NCBI GenBank assembly: GCA_964489735.1
Contig: CAZBAL010000008.1
Coordinates: forward strand, 3,942-67,941
Source: Andreesenia sp964489735
Lineage (GTDB): Bacteria > Bacillota > Clostridia > Tissierellales > Gottschalkiaceae
Length of the DNA stretch: 64,000 bases
Direction: 5' to 3'
In this document: positions 9,601 to 18,184 of the stretch, piece after piece
How positions within the stretch are numbered: the first letter of the stretch is position 1
How the letters are laid out: the number at the start of each line of letters is the position of its first letter
Made by a program: the position numbers and the translations under genes
The notes under the pieces: model-generated
What the model was told of the DNA's origin: nothing
The model's input: the letters and a program-made list of their open reading frames with translations, nothing else
Databases searched by the model: none

Positions 9601-10867
9601 GTATGATATACCTGAGGTAGTAGAGTTTACTCAGAAGATGAAAGATGAGAACTATACTATATTAAGTCCTCAGATGTCACCGATTCACTTTGACATAATA
9701 GAGCCTATTTTCCAGGAATATGGTTTCAATCTGAAAGTACTGAAACATGCAGATATGAACACTATTGAAGAAGGACTGAGATATGTAAACAATGACGCAT
9801 GCTATCCTGCTATCATAACTATTGGTCAGCTTATGGAGGCAGTGAATTCAGGAGAGTATGATGTCAACAAGACTGCTCTCATAATGTCTCAGACTGGTGG
9901 TGGATGTAGAGCTACAAACTATATACCATTTATCAGAAAAGCGCTTAGAGATGCGGGGTATCCGCAAATACCGGTAATTTCACTGAATGCGCAGGGTCTT
10001 GAGAAGAACGAAGGGTTTAAGATAAGTCTTGGACTTGCAAATAAAGCTATTATGGCTATAGTATATGGTGATTTGTTTATGAGGCTTGTTTACAAAGTAA
10101 GACCATATGAGAAAGTCAAAGGATCTACGGATGCACTTCATATGAAGTGGCAGAAAATATGTATAGACTCTCTGAGGAAAACAGGCAGCAAGAGAGTTTT
10201 TGATAAAAACATCAGAGGCATAATAAGAGATTTCGATAATATAGAGATTCATGAAGATATGGTTAAACCAAAAGTAGGTGTAGTTGGTGAGATACTAGTG
10301 AAGTATCACCCAGTTGCAAATAATGATGTTATCAATCTTCTTGAGAAAGAGGGAGCAGAGGCGGTAAGCCCTGATTTACTAGACTTTTTCCTTTACAGTG
10401 CTTATGACAACAAGGTAAGATATGATCTACTTTCGGGAAGCTTAAAGGGAAGTCTGACAGGTTCTGCTGTTATAGGAGCTGTTCAGTTCTATAGAAAGAA
10501 AATGATTGAGGAGCTTGAAAAGAGCAAGAGATTTGAGCCGCCAAAACCTATAGAATATATAGCGGAACTTGCATCTAGACATCTTTCGCTAGGTCACCAG
10601 ACAGGTGAGGGATGGTTCCTTATGGGTGAGATGCTTGAACTCCTGGAAAGTGGGGTAAATAATATAGTATGTCTTCAGCCTTTTGCGTGTCTGCCTAACC
10701 ATATAGTTGGTAAGGGTATGATAAAAGAGCTTAGAAGGGCATATCCTCTTTCAAATGTAGCACCTATCGATTATGATGCTTCAGCAAGTGAAGTAAATCA
10801 GATTAACAGAATTAAGCTTATGTTATCGATAGCATTTAAAAATTTAGAAAAAGAAAAAGTAATCTAA
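6617..10867 (+). CDS. giant 2-hydroxyacyl-CoA dehydratase activase-like protein
   Basis: A 1416-residue fusion. Two ASKHA ATPase modules of the BadF/BcrA/HgdC type come first: GLDVGSTTVK at about 8 with GTCAGGTGAF near 122, and GIDAGSTTTK near 324 with NEACSSGCGSF near 441. A DUF2229/HgdB-like region rich in cysteines follows (CKLCGNRC near 612, SMCYPAK near 721, GCGLDA near 936, ACYPA near 1060). Activases of this family use ATP to drive an electron from a [4Fe-4S] cluster into a radical dehydratase. This long form is widespread in anaerobes as a stand-alone gene with no proven substrate. ATG follows GGAGGTAGGAG. No dehydratase subunits are adjacent. Confidence 0.85.
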   Translation: MKDIFRVGLDVGSTTVKMVAIDIHDKIIHKNYRRHLSDVRNAVKNIIIDAKDVLKDKAVSISITGSGGLSLADSLDIPFVQEVIASTEAVEKLAPETDVAIELGGEDAKITYFGQSLEQRMNGTCAGGTGAFIDQMASLLKTDASGLNDYAKNYRTIYPIASRCGVFAKSDVQPLLNEGASKEDISVSVLQAVVNQTISGLAQGKPIRGKVAFLGGPLHFLDQLRERFIETLNLPDEDIVKTEDSHYFVAIGAAYLSKEEAAVPFESILERLESVETEGKDQQDFLKPLIANDEEYNEFVERHSKEKVAEVDIKEYNGKAFLGIDAGSTTTKVALITEDGELLFSHYGSNEGKPLHSVIYALKDLQKKIHPGIEIANSAVTGYGEHLIKAALRIDIGEIETVAHYKAAEFFLPEVDFILDIGGQDMKSLKIRHGTIDSIMLNEACSSGCGSFIQTFAEGLNMDVKEFAKVGLRAERPVDLGSRCTVFMNSKVKQAQKDGATVADISAGLAISVIKNALYKVIRIRNMDELGEHIVVQGGTFYNDAVLRALEEITGRHVIRPNIAGIMGAFGCSIIARERYVEGKKSNMIELSKIDDFEVETSMRRCKLCGNRCLMTINHFSDGREFVSGNRCERGLGLEKKLSEIPNLYQFKYDRLFKYYKPLREEEAKRGTIGIPRVLNIYEDYPLWFTFLTELGYKVVISGRSSKEIYELGMETIHSESMCYPAKLVNGHVTDLIRKGVKKIFYPSIPYTVKEFEDADNHFNCPIVTSYPEAIDKNVDEIHENDIKYYFPFLPVDDRKRLAKRMAEELKDENIPLDDIRRALNKAFEEWDRYKADVREEGERALKYIEDNNKKGIVLSGRPYHIDPEINHGIPELITSYDMVVLSEDSICHLADNEAKLRVVNQWTYHSRLYRAAEYIRDKKNIDIIQLNSFGCGLDAVTTDQVQEMMERYGKIYTVIKIDEVSNLGAVRIRLRSLIAAIEERDKKGFMPEKQYDIPEVVEFTQKMKDENYTILSPQMSPIHFDIIEPIFQEYGFNLKVLKHADMNTIEEGLRYVNNDACYPAIITIGQLMEAVNSGEYDVNKTALIMSQTGGGCRATNYIPFIRKALRDAGYPQIPVISLNAQGLEKNEGFKISLGLANKAIMAIVYGDLFMRLVYKVRPYEKVKGSTDALHMKWQKICIDSLRKTGSKRVFDKNIRGIIRDFDNIEIHEDMVKPKVGVVGEILVKYHPVANNDVINLLEKEGAEAVSPDLLDFFLYSAYDNKVRYDLLSGSLKGSLTGSAVIGAVQFYRKKMIEELEKSKRFEPPKPIEYIAELASRHLSLGHQTGEGWFLMGEMLELLESGVNNIVCLQPFACLPNHIVGKGMIKELRRAYPLSNVAPIDYDASASEVNQINRIKLMLSIAFKNLEKEKVI

Positions 10868-10915
10868 AAAAGCGATTTAATAATATAAAAAACAAACAAC
10901 TTTGGTGGTGATTTT

Positions 10916-12352
10916 ATGCAAAGAAGAGTTGTGGGATTGATGCTTTTATCGGCAGTAGCTTCCGGCTCTACAGCTATGGCGTTTTCAGATGTTCAAAATC
11001 ACTGGGCTGATATAGATATTGATAAACTGTCTGAACTGGATATATTATCAGGGTACGAAGATGGCACATTTAAGCCCAATGATCTGATCACAAGAGCCGA
11101 GGCTAGCAAGGTGATAACTTTAGCAAAGCAGCTTGATATTAAGAATAAAAAGAATTTAAATTTACAGGATATTGATGAAACTCACTGGAGTTACGACTAT
11201 GTTTTGACTTTGGCAAGCAATGGCTTCATAAAAGGGTATCCGGATGGAACTTTCAGACCGGATAAAAATATTACCAGAGAAGAATTTGCTACTATGATTT
11301 ACAACACTCTAAAGCTAGAGTCTGGAAAATCCAGTAAATTCACTGATATAGGAGATAGTTATGCTAAGGAAGCCATAGAGAAACTTGCCAGTATAGGAGT
11401 TGTATCTGGTTATGAAGATGGCAGTTTCAAGCCTACTCAGAACATAACAAGAGGTGAGGCAACTTCAATGGTTTCTAGGGCTTTAAACATCCTCAGAAAA
11501 TCAAATGAAAGTGAAGCCCTAAGTCTTTCGGAGCAGCTGAATAAACCGAAATACAGTATAAATGAAAATGCAAATGGTGGCTTTACTCCTTCAGAAACTG
11601 CTAAAGACAGAATACTGGACGATGAAGAAGTTCTTGTAAAGGGTACAGCTCATGAAATGCTTAATCAGTTTAAATCTGAAGCATATAAGGCTGTATCTGG
11701 ATTTGAGCCTAGCTTTACAGTTAGATTCGAAACCCCTGTGTTTCAGTCTGATGTAGAGGCATCGCTCTTGGAAGTTTTTGAAACTAGTTATGAAGGAAGT
11801 AGAGTATTAAATGTTTCAAGAATGAGTCAGATCGGAAATAATAATGGGCAGAATGTTGTTTATCAGATTAGATACAATCTTGAATACAACAGAAGTCTGA
11901 CGGAAGAACAGCAGATAGATAGTGAGGTTAAAGCTTTAGTTCCGAAAATAGTCAATGAATCTGTAAGTGATGAGGCTAAAGTCAGGGCAATATATGACTA
12001 TATTATTCTGAATACAGTTTATGCTACAGACTACAAGACAAATCTAAAGACTGCTGAAGGATATTCGGTTTACTCACCTATGGCGATTTTGAAGTCAGGT
12101 AAGGCTATATGCAATGGTTACGCAGGACTTTTCTACAAGATGGCTAAAGAGGCGGGACTGGATGTACAGTATGAAGCTGGAAAAGTGATCACAATAGGTT
12201 CTGAAGAAAAGCATGCCTGGAACAAGGTGTTTATAGATGGTGAATGGAAATATATAGATACTACTTGGGGAGATAATGAAAGTCCTCAGGTAAATTATGC
12301 ATACTTCTTAGTGGATAGAGCTGAATTCGCAAGAGACCATACTTTAAGGTAG
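10916..12352 (+). CDS. S-layer-homology protein with transglutaminase-like domain
   Basis: Secreted, cell-wall-attached protein of 478 residues. A signal peptide (about 1-22, ending AMA) is followed by three SLH domains (about 23-190; motifs such as HWADIDIDKLSELDILSGYEDG and GYPDGTFRPDKNITREE), a low-complexity linker and a transglutaminase-like domain at about 330-470. The presumed Cys-His-Asp triad is visible: AICNGYAG (Cys near 396), KHAWN and YIDTTWGD. SLH domains normally bind pyruvylated wall polymers. Bacterial transglutaminase-like domains are often peptidases rather than cross-linkers, so its action is uncertain. GGTGGTGA precedes the ATG. Confidence 0.9.
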   Translation: MQRRVVGLMLLSAVASGSTAMAFSDVQNHWADIDIDKLSELDILSGYEDGTFKPNDLITRAEASKVITLAKQLDIKNKKNLNLQDIDETHWSYDYVLTLASNGFIKGYPDGTFRPDKNITREEFATMIYNTLKLESGKSSKFTDIGDSYAKEAIEKLASIGVVSGYEDGSFKPTQNITRGEATSMVSRALNILRKSNESEALSLSEQLNKPKYSINENANGGFTPSETAKDRILDDEEVLVKGTAHEMLNQFKSEAYKAVSGFEPSFTVRFETPVFQSDVEASLLEVFETSYEGSRVLNVSRMSQIGNNNGQNVVYQIRYNLEYNRSLTEEQQIDSEVKALVPKIVNESVSDEAKVRAIYDYIILNTVYATDYKTNLKTAEGYSVYSPMAILKSGKAICNGYAGLFYKMAKEAGLDVQYEAGKVITIGSEEKHAWNKVFIDGEWKYIDTTWGDNESPQVNYAYFLVDRAEFARDHTLR

Positions 12353-12456
12353 TTCGATATAATTGAAGTTTTACAATGCTATTTGACTCCATACTGATAT
12401 TTGATATGTATATAGGGTATATTATCAGATACGACAGTAGACAGGAGATGGTAGAA

Positions 12457-12771
12457 ATGGATTTCATTAGAGAACATTTTGGGAACTTCAGAAAGAAACA
12501 TGAAGAGGTATTTGATGCTTACGATGAGTACGGAAAAAAGGTATATGACTCCGGACCGCTTGATGATAAGACAAAAACACTTATTAAGGTTGCGGTGTCA
12601 TCTGCTGCAAAACAGCCTTATGCTATAAAGTCTCAGATAAGAAAAGCTAGAAAAGCAGGCTGCAGCTGGGAAGAAATCGAACATGCAATAATGTTGATTT
12701 CAACTACAACTGGTTTTCCAACTATGATGGAAGCATTAATAGCACTGAGAGAAGAAATGGGAGAGCTGTAA
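12457..12771 (+). CDS. carboxymuconolactone decarboxylase/AhpD-like protein
   Basis: A 104-residue protein of the CMD fold, which covers AhpD-type alkylhydroperoxidases and decarboxylases. The core KTLIKVAVSSAAKQPYAIKSQIRKARKAGCSWEEIEHAIMLIS matches the family in outline. The CxxC redox pair of AhpD is absent: only one Cys is seen, at AGCSWEE. The reaction therefore cannot be assigned. The start at 12457 is chosen for AGGAG nine bases upstream; an ATG at 12448 overlaps that site. The stop codon sits in the loop of the terminator. Confidence 0.75.
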   Translation: MDFIREHFGNFRKKHEEVFDAYDEYGKKVYDSGPLDDKTKTLIKVAVSSAAKQPYAIKSQIRKARKAGCSWEEIEHAIMLISTTTGFPTMMEALIALREEMGEL

Positions 12772-12788
12772 TTCAGCTCTCTTTTTTT
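12761..12788 (+). terminator. Rho-independent terminator overlapping the CMD gene end
   Basis: GAGAGCTG / CAGCTCTC stem with the TAA stop in the loop and seven trailing T bases. Confidence 0.88.
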
Positions 12789-12914
12789 ATATTTATTATT
12801 TAGTTATTATATATTTACAGTTTGTAACTGCATATTTGGTTATATTATATGTTCTAATTATAGGTTATATAACATATGATTGGAAACTTCAATAAAATTA
12901 AATAAAAAATAAAC

Positions 12915-12963
12915 ATATACTTTAATAAAGTTAAAGATTGGCTTTAACATTATTAAAGTATAT
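12915..12963. promoter_or_regulatory. long inverted repeat over the DUF2089 promoter
   Basis: Two 22-base arms (12915-12936 and 12942-12963) are inverted copies with one mismatch, separated by ATTGG. They enclose the -35 box and reach the start of the -10 box. Each arm contains CTTTAA/TTAAAG half-sites. The geometry fits an operator bound by a dimer or tetramer, most simply the HTH protein encoded just downstream. Confidence 0.6.
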
Positions 12964-12966
12964 AAT
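12938..12966 (+). promoter_or_regulatory. promoter of the DUF2089 gene pair
   Basis: TTGGCT (12938-12943) and TATAAT (12961-12966) with a 17-base spacer, 20 bases before the start codon at 12986. Confidence 0.6.
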
Positions 12967-12985
12967 AGGGTTAAGGAAGGGAAAT

Positions 12986-13288
12986 ATGATGAAAAATAAT
13001 GCAGTCCCTGAGTGGATACTGAATTTAGAAGAAGAAGAACTGAATTTTATTAAAACATTTATTCTAAACTCTGGATCATTGAAAGAGATGGCTAATATAT
13101 ATGGAGTCACTTATCCAACTGTTAGACTTAGATTGGATAAGCTCATTCAAAAAATAAAAATAGAGGATAGAATAGATGAAGATCCTTATGTATCTCTTAT
13201 TAAGAGATATGCAGTAGATGAAAAGATAGATTTTGAAACAGCAAAAGTATTGATTAATGAGTATAGAAAAAATATTGAAAAAATCTAG
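12986..13288 (+). CDS. DUF2089-type helix-turn-helix protein
   Basis: A 100-residue protein resembling DUF2089 proteins. The segment SLKEMANIYGVTYPTVRLRLDKLIQKI (about 29-55) looks like a helix-turn-helix, so DNA binding is likely. It lacks the N-terminal zinc-ribbon seen in longer DUF2089 members. ATG at 12986 follows GGAAGGG. The next gene's ribosome site overlaps its stop codon, so the two are translated as a pair. The large inverted repeat over its own promoter suggests autoregulation (inference). Confidence 0.7.
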   Translation: MMKNNAVPEWILNLEEEELNFIKTFILNSGSLKEMANIYGVTYPTVRLRLDKLIQKIKIEDRIDEDPYVSLIKRYAVDEKIDFETAKVLINEYRKNIEKI

Positions 13289-13300
13289 GAGGTGAGTGAT

Positions 13301-13681
13301 ATGATGATCACAGCAGGTATGGGAGCAGCGGCAATGTTTTTCTCAGTACTGATACCAACGATTGTATTTGTTGGAATTGCAATTTTTATTCAGTCAATGC
13401 TATCTAAGTCCGACAATAAATATTTGGGTCTTATACTTCCAGTGTTTTGTTTCTTATTATCTGTAGGTTTAGTTGTAGTATTCTATACACTGGCTGTTGT
13501 ACAAAATGAAGACGCTGCTATGGCATCGTCTAATTCCAGTGGAGCAAGTAGTCTCTTTATTATAGGTGCATTTCTGGTATTAAATATTCCAACTTTAATT
13601 CTAGGAGTGATATACTATACAGAAAGAAAAACCAAAAGATTAAGACTATCTATAGAAAAGATGAAGATAGAAGATTTATAA
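13301..13681 (+). CDS. small three-helix membrane protein paired with the DUF2089 regulator
   Basis: A 126-residue protein with about three hydrophobic segments (roughly 1-31, 40-66, 85-106), a short loop rich in Ser and Ala, and a basic cytoplasmic tail (ERKTKRLRLSIEKMK). No enzyme motif is seen. AGGAGG at 13287-13292, which includes the end of the preceding gene, sits eight bases before the ATG at 13301. Because it is coupled to a putative DNA-binding protein, it may be a membrane partner or sensor for it; this is inference. Confidence 0.7.
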   Translation: MMITAGMGAAAMFFSVLIPTIVFVGIAIFIQSMLSKSDNKYLGLILPVFCFLLSVGLVVVFYTLAVVQNEDAAMASSNSSGASSLFIIGAFLVLNIPTLILGVIYYTERKTKRLRLSIEKMKIEDL

Positions 13682-13718
13682 ATTCAGCATAGGTTATATA
13701 AATCAATAGAGATAATTC

Positions 13719-13781
13719 AAGTCTGAAGAATTCTGATGTTTGGAGCGTTTTACATAAATCAGAGTTTTTCAGGCTTTTTTA
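13719..13781 (+). terminator. terminator of the DUF2089 operon
   Basis: An interrupted long stem (AGTCTGAA...TTCTGAT with ATCAGA...TTCAGGCT) ending in TTTTTT. Confidence 0.6.
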
Positions 13782-13788
13782 TATCCAT

Positions 13789-13817
13789 TTGACTAAAGAC
13801 AGTATTTTTATTATTAT
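13789..13817 (+). promoter_or_regulatory. promoter of the glycosidase gene
   Basis: TTGACT (13789-13794), 17-base spacer, TATTAT (13812-13817), giving a short leader before the ATG at 13842. Confidence 0.5.
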
Positions 13818-13841
13818 GAAAAACAGAAAGTGGGGAGTTGG

Positions 13842-16292
13842 ATGAAGAGAAGATTTATCGTATTTATATTTTTATTTGCTTTTATTTTCATATCAAATAA
13901 TTCGGAGGCTGGGTATGATATTATTTCCCAGCAGAACATATCAGCGGGGGTTATAAAGAATGAATATAGAATAACGGGAGATGGGAATCACTACGCGAAT
14001 GTTTTAGTATGTGATCTTACGAATCCTTATATAAAGCTGGAAGTAATAGCTGGCGCAGGAAGATATAATCAAAGAGCTACGGTTACCGAGATGGTACAAA
14101 GAACGGGTGCATATGCTGCAGTAAATGGTGATTTTTTCAATACAGCTCTCCAGGGGACTCCGAATGGACCTTCTATAATAGAAGGGGATATAAAGAGTTC
14201 ACCTTGCGTACTTGAGGGTGTATATTCTCTTGGAGTGGACCAGAATAATACCGGTCATATACTTCCAATTGGTTTTGGTGGCAGTCTGGCAGCACCATCT
14301 GGAAGAACTTATCCAATAGATGGGCTCAATAAATCATATTACTGGTACGAGCCGAATTTGGATTATTCACATGAAAACAAGCTGCAGTTGTACACTGATT
14401 TCTGGGCTTCTGCTTCTAGAGGATGGGATAGGTGTTCTGAAATTCTAATAAACTCAGATGGTGTAGTCGAACAGATAAGCTATGGTAGAAACTTTGACTT
14501 TGCAGTTCCTTCTGGAAAAAAGATAATTCAGGCTCATGGCCATGCGGAAAACTTTATAAGAGAAAATCTATGGGTTGGTGCACAGACCTCATTGAATTAT
14601 AATCTGACTCCAGAAATTGACTGGAAGTTTTTAATAGGTGGTCATGCACTTCTAGTCGATAATGGTGAAGTAGTTCCTTATACGAAAGATATTGGGGCAT
14701 TAGGCGGCAATAGAGCACGTACAGCGGCTGGAATTTCTCAGGATGGTAAGACTATGTATATCGCTTCAGTTGAAGGTAGAACTTCAAGAAGTCAGGGGAT
14801 GAGTCTTTCACAACTATCAAGATTTATGAAAGCAGTGGGTTCTTTTAAATCTGTAAACTTAGATGGTGGAGGCTCAACAGCGATGGTTGTAAACTCAGAT
14901 GGAAATTTGAACAGGGTAGTAAATCCTGAGGGCAATGGATATGAAAGAAGAGTTGTCAATGGTATAGGATTATTCAGTACAGCTATACCAGGAGAAATGA
15001 TTGGTTTCAATATAAGTGGACCGGATTACGTTGTTATTGGAGAATCTGCATATTTTTCAATGGGTAATGCCTGGGATGGAAATGGAAAATCTGTATCGAC
15101 AGATGGATTTAACGGAATCGTAACTGATGAAGATGAGAGCTCAGGAGTATGGGCAGGAAATAGTTTCCTAGCATTAAGACCTGGACAGATGACAGTGAAT
15201 ATGAAATCAAATAATGGATTGGTATCAAGCAAAAATGTAAATATACTGGATTCATCACATATAGCTGAATTAGCACTGAACCTTTCTCAGAGAAGATTTG
15301 ATTCAGGAGATATTGCTTCGACTAAGATAATGGCGAGACTCAATGATGGAAGAGTTATAGAGTTGAGCCAAATACCGGCAAGTGGTACAGTAAGCGGATT
15401 TACAGGAAATTATTCTAATGAAGATATGTACCTGGGAGTGGTTAATCTCAATGGCAACAGATCTGGAGATATCGATATATCGTTTGGTGAAAAGCGGATA
15501 TCGGAGAAGATATATGATAGGAATACCAATATAGTTGAAATGTTTATAGGAAGCAGAAATTACAATTTGAATGAGTCGGAGCAATCAATGGATACTGAAC
15601 CTATTCTGGTGAATTCCAGAACGATGGTTCCTGTTAGGTTTTTAGTGGAAGCACTTGGTGGAGAAGTTGACTGGCATGCTCCTATGATGACGGTTCTTAT
15701 AGACTATGCGGGTACAAATATTCAGATACCTGTAGGAGAAAGCAGCATAAATATAGACGGGATAGAACAGCCTATAGATTCACCAGCTGTCTTGAATAAT
15801 TCCAGAACGATGGTTCCAATACGCTTTATTGTTGAAGCGCTGGGAATGGATATTGAGTATAGAGGTTTTGATCAGAGGGTGACCATAATCGATGAAAATC
15901 CTATAATGGACAGAATATCAAAGCTTCATATGAATATTGGAAGCAGCTCTTATTATTTAGACGATGAGCATAAGGTTATGGATGTGGAACTCTTTACTGA
16001 AAATAACAGAACTATGGTACCTATACGCTTCATAATTGAAGGGATGGGAGGAGCTGCAGAATGGGATGGAGAAAATGAGACTGTCCTGATAGAGTATGAA
16101 GGAAAAAGGCTTGAGCTTCCTATAGGTACATCTGAGATTAAGGTGGATGGCAGTAGTATACCTATTGATTCACCTGCGATAATAAAGGATTCACGTACTT
16201 TTGTTCCGATAAGATTTATAGCAGAATCTCTTGGTATGAAGGTGGGATACAGACCGCTTGATCGGAGAGTTACTATAGTAAAGTACAGATAG
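13842..16292 (+). CDS. secreted phosphodiester glycosidase (NAGPA/DUF2233) with stalk domains
   Basis: An 816-residue exported protein. A signal peptide (about 1-23) is followed by a phosphodiester-glycosidase domain (about 30-375) with AAVNGDFFN near 87 and VNLDGGGSTAMVV near 340, typical of the family that cleaves GlcNAc-phosphodiesters. A beta-rich middle part (about 380-555) follows. Two copper-amine-oxidase-N-like stalk modules fill the C-terminus (about 565-690 and 700-816), each with paired SRTMVPVRFLVEALG-type repeats. Such stalks commonly sit in clostridial wall proteins. ATG at 13842 is preferred to an upstream GTG because GGGGAG is correctly placed. The wall target is unknown. Confidence 0.88.
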   Translation: MKRRFIVFIFLFAFIFISNNSEAGYDIISQQNISAGVIKNEYRITGDGNHYANVLVCDLTNPYIKLEVIAGAGRYNQRATVTEMVQRTGAYAAVNGDFFNTALQGTPNGPSIIEGDIKSSPCVLEGVYSLGVDQNNTGHILPIGFGGSLAAPSGRTYPIDGLNKSYYWYEPNLDYSHENKLQLYTDFWASASRGWDRCSEILINSDGVVEQISYGRNFDFAVPSGKKIIQAHGHAENFIRENLWVGAQTSLNYNLTPEIDWKFLIGGHALLVDNGEVVPYTKDIGALGGNRARTAAGISQDGKTMYIASVEGRTSRSQGMSLSQLSRFMKAVGSFKSVNLDGGGSTAMVVNSDGNLNRVVNPEGNGYERRVVNGIGLFSTAIPGEMIGFNISGPDYVVIGESAYFSMGNAWDGNGKSVSTDGFNGIVTDEDESSGVWAGNSFLALRPGQMTVNMKSNNGLVSSKNVNILDSSHIAELALNLSQRRFDSGDIASTKIMARLNDGRVIELSQIPASGTVSGFTGNYSNEDMYLGVVNLNGNRSGDIDISFGEKRISEKIYDRNTNIVEMFIGSRNYNLNESEQSMDTEPILVNSRTMVPVRFLVEALGGEVDWHAPMMTVLIDYAGTNIQIPVGESSINIDGIEQPIDSPAVLNNSRTMVPIRFIVEALGMDIEYRGFDQRVTIIDENPIMDRISKLHMNIGSSSYYLDDEHKVMDVELFTENNRTMVPIRFIIEGMGGAAEWDGENETVLIEYEGKRLELPIGTSEIKVDGSSIPIDSPAIIKDSRTFVPIRFIAESLGMKVGYRPLDRRVTIVKYR

Positions 16293-16419
16293 CAATTTAA
16301 TCGTCAGAGATATGTTAACAACTTTATGTAATTCAATATGCTACAGTGATAAAATTTTACAGAAAATATGATATACTGTTTAATGATAGAATTTAATATA
16401 TAAAAGGAGGAGATCTTTC

Positions 16420-17907
16420 TTGAATGTAACTTATAGCACATTCGCGGCATTTTTAGTCTATCTTGGAATTATGCTTGCAATAGGAATCTATTTCTTTAAT
16501 AAATCTAAAGATATGACAGACTATTTTTTAGGAGGAAGACAGCTAAACAGCTGGGTTACAGCTTTATCTGCACAAGCCTCTGATATGAGTGGTTGGTTAC
16601 TTATGGGACTTCCAGCTGCTGCATATATGTCAGGTCTGAGTTCGGCTTGGATAGCAATAGGTCTTGCAGCGGGGACTTATCTTAACTGGAAGATAGTAGC
16701 CAAAAAACTTAGAAATTATACTGCAGTGAGTGGGGACTCTATAACTATTCCTGAATATCTGCAGAATAGATTTAAAAGCAAGTCACCAACAATTAGAAGT
16801 ATTTGTTCAGTAATTATTTTTGTATTTTTCTTAATATATACGGCGTCGGCATTTAATGCGGGAGCTGTTTTATTTAGATATATATTTAATTTATCATACA
16901 CTACTTCGCTTATAATAGGATCTATAATAATAATTTCATATACTATGATGGGTGGATTTTTTGCAGTTTCATGGACAGACTTTGTTCAGGGAATGCTTAT
17001 GTTCGCAACAATCGTAATAGTTCCTTTAACTGCCCTTTTTACTAATTCGGATGTAAATATGGCAGCTATATCTGATATTGGTGGACCAGGGTTCTTGAGT
17101 TTGATAGATTCACCTGATGGAAAGCTTAAGATTGCTGCAATACTTTCAAGCTTGGCTTGGGGATTAGGATATTTCGGTATGCCACATATCTTAACTAGAT
17201 TTATGGCAATAAAATCGAGTGATATGATTAAAAAATCTAGAATCATTGCTATGATCTGGGTTTTAATATCTCTTTCGGCATCGGTATTGGTAGGACTAGT
17301 TGGTAGAGCTTTCCTACTTTCAAAAGGCATAGAGTATGCTACTCTAAAAGATGCAGAAGCGGTTTTCATGGCGATGATAACAGAAATTGCACCAGGATTT
17401 TTAGCTGGAATTCTTCTTTCGGCAATCATGGCTGCTGTTATGAGTACTGCGGATTCACAGCTTTTAGTTACTGCATCGGCTGTTACTAATGACTTCTACA
17501 AGGCTGTTGTTAGAAAAAAAGCATCTGGAAAAGAGCTTATATGGGTAAGCCGTATAGCTGTTCTTCTTGTTGCAGTAATTGCATTTATAATAGCATTCAA
17601 TCCGGAAAACACTGTAATGAGTCTTGTTTCATATGCTTGGGCAGGCCTAGGTTCTGCTTTTGGTCCGGTGATAATTCTTTCTCTTTTCTGGAAGAGAATG
17701 ACTGAAAAAGGAGCAATTGCAGGAATGATATCAGGTGGACTTATAGTTCTTATCTGGGAAAGCTTTGGAATAGCAGATGCAACAGGTCTTTACTCGCTAA
17801 TTCCTGGCTTCTTCATTTCTTTGGCAGCTATTTATCTGTTCTCTAGAATAGATGATGAGCCATCAGAAGAAATAATACAGGAGTTTGAAAAAGTTAGCCA
17901 GTTGTAG
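16420..17907 (+). CDS. putP: sodium/proline symporter
   Basis: Na+-coupled proline importer of the solute:sodium symporter family. The 495 residues predict about 13 membrane helices. Signatures include DYFLGGRQLNSWVTALSAQASDMSGWLLMGLP (about 35-66), WTDFVQGMLM near 190 and the helix AAVMSTADSQLLVTASAVTNDFYK near 345. The start is TTG at 16420 with AAGGAGG nine bases upstream. It is single-gene, closed by the terminator at 18013. In an amino-acid fermenter proline may feed Stickland reactions; that is inference. Confidence 0.93.
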   Translation: MNVTYSTFAAFLVYLGIMLAIGIYFFNKSKDMTDYFLGGRQLNSWVTALSAQASDMSGWLLMGLPAAAYMSGLSSAWIAIGLAAGTYLNWKIVAKKLRNYTAVSGDSITIPEYLQNRFKSKSPTIRSICSVIIFVFFLIYTASAFNAGAVLFRYIFNLSYTTSLIIGSIIIISYTMMGGFFAVSWTDFVQGMLMFATIVIVPLTALFTNSDVNMAAISDIGGPGFLSLIDSPDGKLKIAAILSSLAWGLGYFGMPHILTRFMAIKSSDMIKKSRIIAMIWVLISLSASVLVGLVGRAFLLSKGIEYATLKDAEAVFMAMITEIAPGFLAGILLSAIMAAVMSTADSQLLVTASAVTNDFYKAVVRKKASGKELIWVSRIAVLLVAVIAFIIAFNPENTVMSLVSYAWAGLGSAFGPVIILSLFWKRMTEKGAIAGMISGGLIVLIWESFGIADATGLYSLIPGFFISLAAIYLFSRIDDEPSEEIIQEFEKVSQL

Positions 17908-18012
17908 TCCTAAATTTGGAAATGGTATAAAAGCAGTATTGAATACAACAGAATTAAAATAGCAGAATTACAATAAGAGAATTACAATAGCATAATCTAT
18001 ATTTATTTACAG

Positions 18013-18044
18013 AAAGCCCTGTGTATACTGAACAGGGCTTTTCT
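18013..18044 (+). terminator. Rho-independent terminator of putP
   Basis: AAAGCCCTGT / ACAGGGCTTT stem with a nine-base loop and T-rich tail. The rest of 17908-18184 shows only AT-rich sequence with short imperfect direct repeats of AGAATTA. Confidence 0.88.
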
Positions 18045-18184
18045 TTATGTTATAATATATTCACAATGGTATTATTATGTAATAATCAGAGAGAACTATT
18101 GAGTTATCTTAATATGATTTTTTAGAACTTAGATTTATATTATGTGATTCATGATTATGTGAGAATTAGATTGGAAGTGAATAT

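Noticed and set aside
12457..12771. AhpD-type alkylhydroperoxidase assignment
   Set aside because: The CxxC pair required for AhpD activity is missing, so only the broad CMD family is supported.
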